Positions 40,613-49,215 of a stretch of 64,000 nucleotides of DNA are shown piece by piece. A model generated the notes under the pieces. That model was not told the DNA's origin and ran no database searches. It saw only the letters and a list, made by a program, of their open reading frames with translations. The position numbers and the translations under genes were made by a program. Source of the DNA: Pseudarcicella hirudinis (GTDB lineage: Bacteria; Bacteroidota; Bacteroidia; Cytophagales; Spirosomataceae); assembly GCF_900115665.1 (NCBI RefSeq), contig NZ_FOXH01000003.1, positions 334,540-398,539 of the forward strand, written 5' to 3'. The stretch's first letter is position 1; each line of letters starts with the position of its first letter.

Positions 40613-42328
40613 CTAAAGATTTCTCTTCTTCAATTCACTTACAGCAAAATCAGCTGCACGGGCAGTAAGCGCCATATAAGTAAGAGACGGGTTAACACAT
40701 GAAGCCGAAGCCATTGCTGCGCCATCTGTAACAAATACGTTTTTCACGTTATGAATCTGATTGTGTTTGTTCAGAACAGAAGTCTTAGGATCACGTCCCA
40801 TGCGGGCAGTTCCCATTTCATGGATACCTAAACCAATATGCGTTTTATCGCTGTTATATTGATTGATATTTTTGAAACCGGCAGCTTCTAACATTTCAGC
40901 GGCGTCATTCATCATATCAATACGCATTTTTTTCTCGTTGTCACTAAACTCAGCTTCAAAAGATAAAACAGGTAAACCCCATTTATCTTTTTGGTCGCTC
41001 AATGTGAAACGGTTATTTGGATTAGGAAGAATTTCACCAAAACCACCGAAACCAACAGACCATGCACCCGGGTGAGTAAGTTCTTCTTTGAAACTGGCTC
41101 CGAATCCATCCATTCCTACGCCTCTGCCCCAGCCGGCACGACTTGCACCGCCCTGGTATCCGAAACCGCGGGTATAATCTCTTTTATCTTTACCCCAGTT
41201 ACGGAAACGTGGAATATAAAGACCGTTTGGACGGTTACCGAACATATAATCATCTTCAAAACCTTCTACAGAAGCACTTGCACCTACTCCAAGGTGGTGA
41301 TCCATAATGTTACGGCCAAGCTGATCGCTGTCATTTCCTAAACCATTTTGGAAACGGTTAGATTTTGAGTTCATCAGAATAGAAGTAGATCCGATGGCTC
41401 CTGCATTTACAAAGATAATTTTTGCATAGTATTCTTTAACCGCAAGCGTATTCTGATCGATTACGCGAACCCCTTTTGCTTTTTGTGATTTTTCATCATA
41501 AATGATTTCCGCAACAATTGCGTTATGAATCATTGTAAGACGTTTTGTTCTTGCAGCAGCAGGTAATGTAGCAGATAATGAGCTAAAATAAGCACCGTAT
41601 GGACAACCGCGCATACATTTATTACGAGACTGACACATTCCACGGCCAAGAGCTGTTTGAATAGCAGTCGGCTGAGTAAGGTGAGCGACACGTCCGATTG
41701 TAACAGGACGTCCTAATTTACTTGCAACTGCATTTTTGAAATGTCTTTCAGGAGCAGTCATTTCCATTGCAGGAAGGAATGTACTATCCGGTAAAACATC
41801 AAGGCCTTCTCTTTGTCCTGAGATTCCGGCAAATTTCTCAACATATGAGTACCATGGTGCCAGGTCTTCATAACGGATTGGCCAGTCAGTTCCTACACCT
41901 TCTTTTAAATTGGCTTCGAAATCTTCTTTATTCCAACGGTATGACTGACGTCCCCAAAGCAATGATTTACCTCCGGTATGATAAGCACGAATCCAGTCAA
42001 AACCACCTCTTTTTTCTAAATAAGGGTTTTGCTTGTCATTTTCGAACAGGTAACGATGTTCTTCATTGGCTGTGTATCCTGTACGCATACCTGCCCAATA
42101 TTCCTCAGCGGCCATATTGGTAGGTCTGCCCCGGTGAGCAAATTCCCATGGATCTTTGTTTGCAGTTTCGTAACCTTCAACATGTTTGATTTCACGGCCA
42201 CGTTCTAACACTGCTACATTTAATCCTTTTTCTGTTAATTCTTTGGCAGCCCAGCCTCCCGAAATACCTGAACCTACGACAATAGCGTCGAAAGTCTGGC
42301 CTTTAATTGCATCTATATTTAAATTCAT
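40613..42328 (-). CDS. GMC-family FAD oxidoreductase (gluconate/sugar dehydrogenase-like), pair 1
   Basis: 571 residues. The FAD-binding Rossmann motif is AIVVGSGISGGWAAKEL, followed by KGLNVAVLERG and GGKSLLWGRQSYRW. The substrate-domain end is GIHEMGTARMGRDPKTSVLN and VTDGAAMASASCVNPSLTYMALTARAAD. Between them lies CQSRNKCMRGCPYGAYFS, resembling the cysteine motif that binds a 3Fe-4S cluster in FAD-glucose dehydrogenase and related enzymes. It has no signal peptide; such catalytic subunits are exported in complex with a Tat-bearing small subunit, which is the gene 78 bp upstream. It is clearly related to the second GMC gene. Confidence 0.9.
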   Translation of the reverse strand: MNLNIDAIKGQTFDAIVVGSGISGGWAAKELTEKGLNVAVLERGREIKHVEGYETANKDPWEFAHRGRPTNMAAEEYWAGMRTGYTANEEHRYLFENDKQNPYLEKRGGFDWIRAYHTGGKSLLWGRQSYRWNKEDFEANLKEGVGTDWPIRYEDLAPWYSYVEKFAGISGQREGLDVLPDSTFLPAMEMTAPERHFKNAVASKLGRPVTIGRVAHLTQPTAIQTALGRGMCQSRNKCMRGCPYGAYFSSLSATLPAAARTKRLTMIHNAIVAEIIYDEKSQKAKGVRVIDQNTLAVKEYYAKIIFVNAGAIGSTSILMNSKSNRFQNGLGNDSDQLGRNIMDHHLGVGASASVEGFEDDYMFGNRPNGLYIPRFRNWGKDKRDYTRGFGYQGGASRAGWGRGVGMDGFGASFKEELTHPGAWSVGFGGFGEILPNPNNRFTLSDQKDKWGLPVLSFEAEFSDNEKKMRIDMMNDAAEMLEAAGFKNINQYNSDKTHIGLGIHEMGTARMGRDPKTSVLNKHNQIHNVKNVFVTDGAAMASASCVNPSLTYMALTARAADFAVSELKKRNL

Positions 42329-42406
42329 GATTCTGATTTGAAAATATTTTCTTGATAAAAAGACGATATTCGCCCGGGTTAACGGACTAATCCGAGGTCT
42401 TGGAAA

Positions 42407-43015
42407 TTAGTACTGATAAGCCTTTTGTCCTGGCTTCATTTTTATGGCTTTGAATTTACCGGGAACAGGCTCATAAATGAAAGAAGCTTTGATTCCTTCT
42501 TCAGAAGTATAATATCCTAAAAGTGTTAATTCTTTCATCAGGCGCCAGAAAGGCACGCCTTGTTTTTTGCCTTCAATGCTTTCTTTGTCTACGTTGTCAC
42601 CAACCTTAACTTGTTTTACATTATAAGACTTCATTAATTCATTGGTATCTGCTTCTAATTTTTTCAGCGTAGCGATTTGCTCCTCTTTACTTTGAGATAA
42701 GAAGTTTTTCTTTTCTAAGCTGCTAACACCTTCCAGAAAGCTATTGTGTTCAGGTGCTTTATAGCAGTCATTCAACATCATTTCAATAAAGGCAGGAACT
42801 CCTGCATCTTTTGCTCCGGCTGTTGTTGTTTTCGGAATAATGTGCTCTGCTACTTCTGCTACTATTTTACGTTGAGTGTCGTTTAAACTAAAACCGGCAA
42901 TCAGATTCATTTCGGTTTTAGTTTCACCTACTCTGCTCATTGCCATTAAGGTCGGTGCTGTTAGTGTCCCTCCGATTAATAAGGCAACTTTTGAGAGTGC
43001 GTCTCTTCTGTTCAT
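42407..43015 (-). CDS. Gluconate 2-dehydrogenase subunit 3-like protein, pair 1
   Basis: 202 residues. The N-terminus MNRRDALSKVALLIGGTLTAP has paired arginines and a hydrophobic stretch, a short Tat-type signal. The mature part has the subunit-3 pattern: LNDTQRKIVAEVAEHIIPKTTTAGAKDAGVPAFIEMML, FLEGVSSLEKK and LTLLGYYTSEEGIKASFIYEPVPGKF. These small subunits escort the FAD-containing GMC subunit across the membrane and hold it on the outer side. It lies 78 bp before its GMC partner in the same direction, so the two form a complex and an operon. Confidence 0.88.
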   Translation of the reverse strand: MNRRDALSKVALLIGGTLTAPTLMAMSRVGETKTEMNLIAGFSLNDTQRKIVAEVAEHIIPKTTTAGAKDAGVPAFIEMMLNDCYKAPEHNSFLEGVSSLEKKNFLSQSKEEQIATLKKLEADTNELMKSYNVKQVKVGDNVDKESIEGKKQGVPFWRLMKELTLLGYYTSEEGIKASFIYEPVPGKFKAIKMKPGQKAYQY

Positions 43016-43470
43016 TTTAGATAGGGATTTTTTAAGGGTATTAGAATAATTAAAATGGATAATTGCAATTCAGTCTTTATCGTGTTTTCCAAGGAAAAAT
43101 GTGTCAAAAAAACACTCTTGGAATTTCACCCTCAAAACCAGTTTTTTGATTCAAAGCCAGATTCAGATAAAAAATATTGTATCATTTTGATAAAATAAGA
43201 ATTGCTTACCTGATTTTCAACGTGAAAGTCAAAAATTTATTTGAAAAGTTTTATTTTCGGGCTTATAAAATTACATAATAATCCGTAATATTTTACATGG
43301 TTTTATGTAGTAAATCGGCAATATAAGGCATGAAATTCCTTATTTATAATCATTCAAAATATCGGTTTGCCGGAATACAGAGGGTTTTGTGTTATACAAT
43401 TTGATTCTATATAACATAATAAAGCCCCTTTCATTTTCTGAAAGAGGCTTTAAGGTAAACAGGGTATTTT
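43016..43470. other. Intergenic region between the two GMC/subunit-3 pairs
   Basis: 455 bp, strongly AT-rich. It contains the terminator of the second pair (43421-43452) and the expected promoter of the first pair near 43020-43200. No gene is visible. Its length suggests that the two pairs have separate transcripts. Confidence 0.45.
43421..43452 (-). terminator. Terminator after the second GMC gene
   Basis: AAAGCCCCTTTC and GAAAGAGGCTTT pair with one bulged base around a short loop. It lies 19 bp after the stop on the minus strand. Confidence 0.7.
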
Positions 43471-45192
43471 CTACAGATTTTGTTTCTTCAGTTCATTCAC
43501 TGCAAAATCAGCAGCTCTTGCTGTCAGCGCCATATAAGTTAAAGAAGGGTTTACACAGGAAGCGGATGTCATACAGGCTCCGTCGGTCATAAACACGTTC
43601 TTACAGGCATGTACCTGGTTATGAGCATTCAGCACAGAAGTTTTAGGATCACGACCCATCCGGGCAGTTCCCATTTCATGAATTGCCATTCCAAGATATG
43701 AACCACGATCATAAGTAGTAACGTTTTTAACACCTGAAGATTCCAGCATTTCTTTGGCATCATTCAACATGTCGATACGCATTTTCTTCTCGTTTTCCTT
43801 CAATTCTGCATCAAAGACCACAACAGGCATTCCCCATTTATCTTTGGTGTTTTTATCAAGATACATCTTGTTTTCATAATATGGCAATGTTTCACCAAAA
43901 CCACCGAAACCGATACTCCATGGACCAATTTCAGTAGCATGTTTTTTGAAGTCAGCACCGAAGCTCAATTCTGAAACATTGGCTGCCCAGCCTCCGCGGC
44001 CGCGACCGCCGCCACCCTGATAACCAAAACCTCTTACATAATCACGTTTATCAGAACCAATGTTACGATAACGTGGAATATAAAGACCATTGGCACGGCG
44101 ACCATAGAAATATTTATCTTCGTCACCTTCCCAGGTACCAGAAGCACCAATGCGGAAATGGTGATCCATTAGGTTATGACCCAATTGCTCAGAATCATTA
44201 CCGAAACCATTAGGGAAACGGTTTGAAGTAGAATGAAGCATGAGAGCCGTTGAACCGAGAGCCGAAGCGCAGACAAAAATAATTTTCGCAAAGTATTCAG
44301 TTGTTTGCATCGTTACCGAATCGATCACTCTTACCCCTGTTGCTCTTTTCTTGTTTTCGTCATAAATAACCTCACTTGCAATTGAGTCAGGACGTAAAGT
44401 AAGACGGCCTGTTTTCATACAAGCAGGAAGTGTTGCAGATTGCGTACTGAAATAGGCACCATAAGGGCAACCTAATGAGCATTTGTTTCTGAACTGGCAG
44501 CCAGATCTTCCCACACCTAATTGTGCTGCACCGGCTTTTGAAAGGTTCGCTACACGACCGATTGTCAGATTACGGCCGGGATAGTTTTTCTCAAGACGTT
44601 TACGCACTTCTTTCTCTACGCAGAACATGTCCATAGGAGGTAAAAATTCACCGTCAGGTAATTGAGCAAGCCCAAGTTTCTCTCCTGAAATTCCGGCAAA
44701 TTTCTCAACATATGAATACCATGGAGCAATGTCTTTGTAACGGATCGGCCAATCTACACCATGACCGTCTTTGCTGTTTGCTTCAAAGTCAATATCACTA
44801 AGGCGATAAGACTGACGTCCCCACATGATTGATTTTCCTCCGACAATATTCGGTCTGTACCAGTCAAAACGTTTTTCTTCCTTGTAAAGAGAATCAGAGT
44901 CATTGAACCAATATTTCTCCGTCATCTCATTGTAAGGATAATCACGGGCTAATTTCGGGTGTGTTTCTTTTTGCTCTATGGTTAAGCGGCCATTGTATTT
45001 AGATTCCCAGGGATCTTTCATGGCATTTTCATAACCGGTTACGTGTTCAAGATTTTTACCACGCTCAAGCATCAGCACTTTTAAGCCTTTTTCAGTTAAT
45101 TCTTTTGCAGCCCATCCTCCGCTGATTCCGGAGCCGATTACGATTGCATCGTATGTATTGCCTTTGATGGCATCTATATTTAAAAATGACAT
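43471..45192 (-). CDS. GMC-family FAD oxidoreductase (gluconate/sugar dehydrogenase-like), pair 2
   Basis: 573 residues, a paralogue of the GMC enzyme of pair 1. AIVIGSGISGGWAAKEL, GGKSIMWGRQSYRL, AIHEMGTARMGRDPKTSVLN and the end MTDGACMTSASCVNPSLTYM are nearly the same. The cysteine motif is CQFRNKCSLGCPYGAYFS, again of the 3Fe-4S type. Differences lie mainly in the substrate-facing segments, such as residues 65-110 (THPKLARDYPYNEMTEKYWF) and a Gly/Arg-rich loop (GGGGRGRGGWAANVSELSF). The two probably oxidise different sugars or polyols. The matching small subunit lies 46 bp upstream. Confidence 0.9.
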   Translation of the reverse strand: MSFLNIDAIKGNTYDAIVIGSGISGGWAAKELTEKGLKVLMLERGKNLEHVTGYENAMKDPWESKYNGRLTIEQKETHPKLARDYPYNEMTEKYWFNDSDSLYKEEKRFDWYRPNIVGGKSIMWGRQSYRLSDIDFEANSKDGHGVDWPIRYKDIAPWYSYVEKFAGISGEKLGLAQLPDGEFLPPMDMFCVEKEVRKRLEKNYPGRNLTIGRVANLSKAGAAQLGVGRSGCQFRNKCSLGCPYGAYFSTQSATLPACMKTGRLTLRPDSIASEVIYDENKKRATGVRVIDSVTMQTTEYFAKIIFVCASALGSTALMLHSTSNRFPNGFGNDSEQLGHNLMDHHFRIGASGTWEGDEDKYFYGRRANGLYIPRYRNIGSDKRDYVRGFGYQGGGGRGRGGWAANVSELSFGADFKKHATEIGPWSIGFGGFGETLPYYENKMYLDKNTKDKWGMPVVVFDAELKENEKKMRIDMLNDAKEMLESSGVKNVTTYDRGSYLGMAIHEMGTARMGRDPKTSVLNAHNQVHACKNVFMTDGACMTSASCVNPSLTYMALTARAADFAVNELKKQNL

Positions 45193-45238
45193 TATTTCAG
45201 AATTAAATTAAGTTGATAAGGAAATTTTGGATAAACAA

Positions 45239-45769
45239 TTAAATAGCCCAGGCTTTTTGTCCGGGTTTCAACGGAACACAGCCTTCGAATCTGCCCGGAA
45301 TTGGAAGATATTCAAGTGCTTTGGTAGCACCGATTTCCGAAGTAAAATACCCTGTAACTGTCAATTCTTTCATTCTCAAAAAGAATTCCTTATTGTCAAC
45401 CGTTGTTTGCTTCAGCATTTCATTTTTCTGAGCAGTATCCAAACCGACGAAAGATTTGCCAAATTTAGCCTTACTGTCAGCGTCAAGTTTTGCCAGACCT
45501 GCATAAAACTTCTCCTGATCTTCTTTCTTGTAGCAATCGCGCATTACTCTCACGATAAATTTCTCTGTTCCTGCAGCTTTGGCACCCGGGGTGTCTGTTG
45601 TAGGAATAATAATGTCGGCCACTTCAGCAAGAAAAGCTTCCTGCTCAGCAGTAACATTTAAGCTAGGTCCTAAATTGGTTTTTTCACCCATTATTCCAGC
45701 CATTGCGGGGGCTGAAATTAATCCTCCCATCAGGATGGAAACTCGTTGAATGGCTTCTCTACGATTCAT
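45239..45769 (-). CDS. Gluconate 2-dehydrogenase subunit 3-like protein, pair 2
   Basis: 176 residues. The N-terminus MNRREAIQRVSILMGGLISAP is an RR-bearing short signal like its pair-1 counterpart. The body reads LNVTAEQEAFLAEVADIIIPTTDTPGAKAAGTEKFIVRVM, then FFLRMKELTVTGYFTSEIGATKALEYLPIPGRFEGC. The role is that of membrane escort and attachment for the downstream GMC enzyme. It is shorter than the pair-1 protein by 26 residues, mostly in the middle. The pair is one operon and the whole 40.6-45.8 kb stretch looks like a duplicated two-gene unit. Confidence 0.88.
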   Translation of the reverse strand: MNRREAIQRVSILMGGLISAPAMAGIMGEKTNLGPSLNVTAEQEAFLAEVADIIIPTTDTPGAKAAGTEKFIVRVMRDCYKKEDQEKFYAGLAKLDADSKAKFGKSFVGLDTAQKNEMLKQTTVDNKEFFLRMKELTVTGYFTSEIGATKALEYLPIPGRFEGCVPLKPGQKAWAI

Positions 45770-46105
45770 TTTATTTTATGAAATAAATTTTAGGAAAAAA
45801 TAGTGAATGCTTGGACAAAACGTACTATATGTCAAGGAGGCAAAATAAAATAAAATTCCACAGGAATTGTCTTAAAAGACAAAATTTTATTGAATAAGTT
45901 TTATTAATTGCCAAATGTGAAACGAATGTACATCGCTTTTTTCTGCTTATTGGCAGGGTTTGGATGGTAGCATAAAACAGGAACATTATCCCTGATGGCA
46001 TACCTTTCTCCTGAAGAAGAAATACGCCGTTTAAAAATCCTTTCGGTTTTGTTAAATTTGTAAATAATTCCAACAAAATAACAGGCGGAAGGCCTGGTTC
46101 TTCTC
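45770..46105. other. Intergenic region between the pair-2 small subunit gene and prmC
   Basis: 336 bp between divergent genes. Minus-strand frames of 67 and 83 codons exist (45904-46107 and 45825-46076), but neither has a recognisable domain. The longer one overlaps the prmC start and a TAAATTTG element, so neither is called. It should hold divergent promoters. Confidence 0.45.
46053..46060 (+). promoter_or_regulatory. Candidate promoter -7 element for prmC
   Basis: TAAATTTG fits TAnnTTTG, 46 bp before the prmC start. No clear -33 element. Confidence 0.35.
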
Positions 46106-46963
46106 ATGATATTATACTCTTCCAGGGATATTTTTGACCGGCTGGTTTCTGAAATAAGTACCGTTTATGATGATAATGAGGCTAAAAGTATTTCTTACTG
46201 GCTTCTTTCACATTTTCAGAACCTTTCAAAAACTGATATTTTCCTGGATAAAAAAACAGATAAACTGTTTGATTTTGAAGAGATTATTATTCGGTTAAAA
46301 AAGAATGAGCCTGTTCAGTATATTATCGGGGAAACAGAATTTTATGGCAGAAACTTTAAGGTGACAAAGGCAACATTGATTCCCCGTCCGGAAACGGAAG
46401 AACTGATTCAGCTTGTCTCTGACAGGTATAAAAATTTTACAGGCGAATCTCTGAAAATACTGGATATCGGAACCGGCTCGGGTTGTATAGCTGTTTCTCT
46501 GGCAAAGGAATTACCTGTACCTGAGGTTATGGCATTTGATATTTCGGAGGAGGCTTTAAAGGTTGCTGAGGAGAATGCCCGTATGAATGATGCAAAGGTT
46601 TCTTTCCTGAAAACGGATGTTTTGAACATCGATGTTGCTCAAATGTCTGAAAAGTTTGACATAATTGTGTCTAATCCTCCTTATGTAACCAACCGGGAAG
46701 CAGAAGATATGCAGAAGAATGTGTTAGATTTCGAACCCCATCTGGCTCTTTTTGTAGAAGATCATGATCCTTTAATCTTTTACAGGAGAATTGCAGAACT
46801 GGCCGGAAAATGTCTGAACAGAAATGGATTTTGTGCAGTTGAAATTAACCAGGCTTTTGGAAAAGAAACGGCAGAGGTATTCAAGGAAACCGGGTTTTCG
46901 AAAGTAGAAGTAATAAAGGATTTATCCGGAAGAGATCGATTTGTAAGTGCCGGATATATTTAA
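46106..46963 (+). CDS. prmC: Release factor glutamine methyltransferase PrmC
   Basis: 285 residues. The N-terminal helical release-factor-binding domain ends near residue 85. The SAM-dependent methyltransferase has IPRPETEEL (92-100), glycine motif ILDIGTGSGCIAVSLA (118-132) and the catalytic NPPY at 190-193. PrmC methylates the glutamine of the GGQ motif in RF1 and RF2. All signatures are intact and the length is standard. The stop codon is inside a 56-bp perfect palindrome that acts as terminator for this gene and the convergent purF. Confidence 0.95.
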   Translation: MILYSSRDIFDRLVSEISTVYDDNEAKSISYWLLSHFQNLSKTDIFLDKKTDKLFDFEEIIIRLKKNEPVQYIIGETEFYGRNFKVTKATLIPRPETEELIQLVSDRYKNFTGESLKILDIGTGSGCIAVSLAKELPVPEVMAFDISEEALKVAEENARMNDAKVSFLKTDVLNIDVAQMSEKFDIIVSNPPYVTNREAEDMQKNVLDFEPHLALFVEDHDPLIFYRRIAELAGKCLNRNGFCAVEINQAFGKETAEVFKETGFSKVEVIKDLSGRDRFVSAGYI

Positions 46964-47012
46964 GAGAAAAGCCCCGGCCGGAAATTTCCGGCCGGGGCTT
47001 TTCTCTTAAATA
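46957..47012. terminator. 56-bp perfect palindrome, bidirectional terminator
   Basis: Arms of 28 bp without any spacer, centred between 46984 and 46985. The arm holds the GC-rich core GCCCCGGCCGGAAA, flanked by AAGAGAAAA. It contains the prmC stop codon (46961-46963) and ends 13 bp before the purF stop. Confidence 0.85.
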
Positions 47013-47024
47013 CATTTCAAAAAC

Positions 47025-48947
47025 CTAGTAAGCTCTGATTTCTATTCCTTTCATGAAATTAACAAAAGCTTTGTTAACCACTTTATTTCCACCCGGAGTC
47101 GGATAATTTCCGGTAAAATACCAGTCACCCGGATTTTCAGGACAAGCTTTGTTCAGATTTTCTACGGTCTGATAAACAACAGACAATTCTGCTTTCAGAT
47201 CTTTTGGACGAACAATTTCGGCAATTTTACCAGAGATTTCCTCATAAGTAAACGGCTCATAAATAGCTTTTACAAAGTTTTCTTCAGTTGCTGTTCCTTC
47301 TTCCAAAGCAGCAAGGCAACGTTCGTTCACTTCATCCAGCAAATCTTCCATATTCCGCTCTCTCAATAATTCAAGCACCGCTCGGAATGCCACAAAATCT
47401 TTCATTCTTGACATGTCAATTCCATAACAGTCGGGATAACGGATTTGCGGAGCAGAGGAAACAATTACAATTTTCTTGGGCTCTAATTTATCCAGAAGTT
47501 TAAGGATACTTTTCTCCAAAGTAGTGCCTCTCACAATGGAATCATCTATCAATACTACGTTATCAACATTCTTATTGATTACTTCATACGTAGTATCATA
47601 AACATGGGATACCATGTCATCACGCTGCGAGTCACTGGTAATAAATGTTCTTACTTTTACGTCCTTGGAGATTAGTTTTTCAACCCTTGGCCTGAAAGTA
47701 AGTAATTCTTCAAGATGTTCTTCAAACAGAACGCCTTCCATGATCGCTTTTTTACGTTCATGGGCAAGGTGGTCTTCCAAACCATCAATCATTCCTAAGA
47801 ATGCCGTTTCTGCTGTATTGGGGATGTATGAAAAAACGGTGTTTTTAAGGTCATTGTCAACCTCTTTCAGAATCTGAGGAATCACAAGTGCTCCTAACTT
47901 TTTACGTTCTGCATAAATATCCGGATCTGATCCGCGTGAGAAGTAAATTCTTTCGAAGCTGCATGAAGATTTTTTCATCGGGGCGATAAACTGCTCCTGT
48001 GTGTAATCTCCATTTTTGGCGATAATGAGGGCATGGCCAGGGTTTACTTCCTGAATATCTTCGTATTTGCAGTTGAAACTGGTTTTGATCGCCTGTTTTT
48101 CTGAAGCAACTACTACAACTTCGTCATCGGCATACCAGTAAGCTGGGCGAATTCCTGAGGGGTCTCTGGCTACAAAAGCGGCTCCGTAACCTGTCATTCC
48201 TACCATTGCATAACCTCCATCAAAATCACGGCAGGAACGTTCTAATACTCTTCTTAAATCAATATTGTCGGCAATAATGTCGGAAAGTTCTGGATTATCA
48301 TGGCTTCCTTTATGATACTCAAACTGGCGTTGATTTTCCTCATCCAGAAAATGTCCGATTTTTTCCATTACTGTCACAGTATCCACTTTTTCTTTAGGAT
48401 GCTGTCCCAGTGAAATCAGTTTGTCAAATAGCTCATCAACATTTGTCATGTTGAAGTTACCTGCTACCACCAGGTTTCGGCTTCTCCAGTTACTCTGTCG
48501 TAACATCGGATGGCAGTTTTCAATCTCATTCTGCCCATGTGTACCGTAGCGTAAATGTCCGAGAAGAACTTCTCCCGTGAATGCTACATTTTCCTGCCAC
48601 CATTCGGCATCGAGTACCCTGAGGTCTTCGTTTTCCTTTTCCTTGCGGCTTTTCTTTAACTCTTTGTATCCTTTCTGGAATTTTTTATTGATTTTCCCGA
48701 AAATATCAGCTACGGCCTGTTGTTCGACGGATCGGTAGCGGCTGATATATCTGCTTCCGGGCGGAACATTTATCTTGATATTGGCAACTCCGGCTCCATC
48801 TTGCCCGCGATTTACCTGCTTTTCCATTAACAAATAGAGTTTGTTAATGCCGTAAAGCGGATTTTTGTACTTATCAAGGTAATATTGATAAGGTTTTCGG
48901 AGACGAATGAGGGCAATACCGCACTCATGTTTAATAGCGTCTGACAT
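47025..48947 (-). CDS. purF: Amidophosphoribosyltransferase (large Bacteroidota form)
   Basis: 640 residues. The class II glutamine amidotransferase domain has its catalytic cysteine at position 9 (KHECGIALIRLRKP), so an eight-residue propeptide would be removed. RGQDGAGVA, GHLRYGTHGQNEIENCHP and NFNMTNVDEL follow. The phosphoribosyltransferase domain has the PRPP loop VVLIDDSIVRGTT. This catalyses the first step of purine synthesis, glutamine plus PRPP to phosphoribosylamine. At 640 residues it is longer than the usual 460-500 of classic PurF; the longer form is common in Bacteroidota, where a second shorter copy can exist. It is a single transcript. Confidence 0.85.
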   Translation of the reverse strand: MSDAIKHECGIALIRLRKPYQYYLDKYKNPLYGINKLYLLMEKQVNRGQDGAGVANIKINVPPGSRYISRYRSVEQQAVADIFGKINKKFQKGYKELKKSRKEKENEDLRVLDAEWWQENVAFTGEVLLGHLRYGTHGQNEIENCHPMLRQSNWRSRNLVVAGNFNMTNVDELFDKLISLGQHPKEKVDTVTVMEKIGHFLDEENQRQFEYHKGSHDNPELSDIIADNIDLRRVLERSCRDFDGGYAMVGMTGYGAAFVARDPSGIRPAYWYADDEVVVVASEKQAIKTSFNCKYEDIQEVNPGHALIIAKNGDYTQEQFIAPMKKSSCSFERIYFSRGSDPDIYAERKKLGALVIPQILKEVDNDLKNTVFSYIPNTAETAFLGMIDGLEDHLAHERKKAIMEGVLFEEHLEELLTFRPRVEKLISKDVKVRTFITSDSQRDDMVSHVYDTTYEVINKNVDNVVLIDDSIVRGTTLEKSILKLLDKLEPKKIVIVSSAPQIRYPDCYGIDMSRMKDFVAFRAVLELLRERNMEDLLDEVNERCLAALEEGTATEENFVKAIYEPFTYEEISGKIAEIVRPKDLKAELSVVYQTVENLNKACPENPGDWYFTGNYPTPGGNKVVNKAFVNFMKGIEIRAY

Positions 48948-49215
48948 GGAAATGTGTTATGTTTTGTGTCTTACTTCTCAGTTATTTAATTCAAAAAAAT
49001 AAATAACTATTTGAAAACCAGTATTTTAATCTTCAGTGGTTTAGTTTATGTTGCGATAACGTTAAATGGATTTTCTGTTAAGGAGGTAGGCATTACAATT
49101 ATTTAACAAAATTAGTGACTTAAAAGTGTGATTAGCAAGAAGAATTTTTAAAAATAGTACTTTTTCATTACCAACGTCCGAATATTATTGCTGAATGAAG
49201 AACGTTAGTGACTGA
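48948..49215. other. Intergenic region between purF and nuoN
   Basis: 268 bp without a gene. It holds the purF promoter region on the minus strand. I found no matching -7 element and no terminator-like hairpin after nuoN. Confidence 0.4.

Noticed and set aside
40991..41341. 116-codon plus-strand frame inside the first GMC gene
   Set aside because: The GMC reading frame on the other strand carries all family motifs; the plus frame is a shadow.
45227..45661. 144-codon plus-strand frame opposite the second subunit-3 gene
   Set aside because: The minus-strand gene matches its paralogue and partner. The plus frame has no domain-like pattern and is a shadow.
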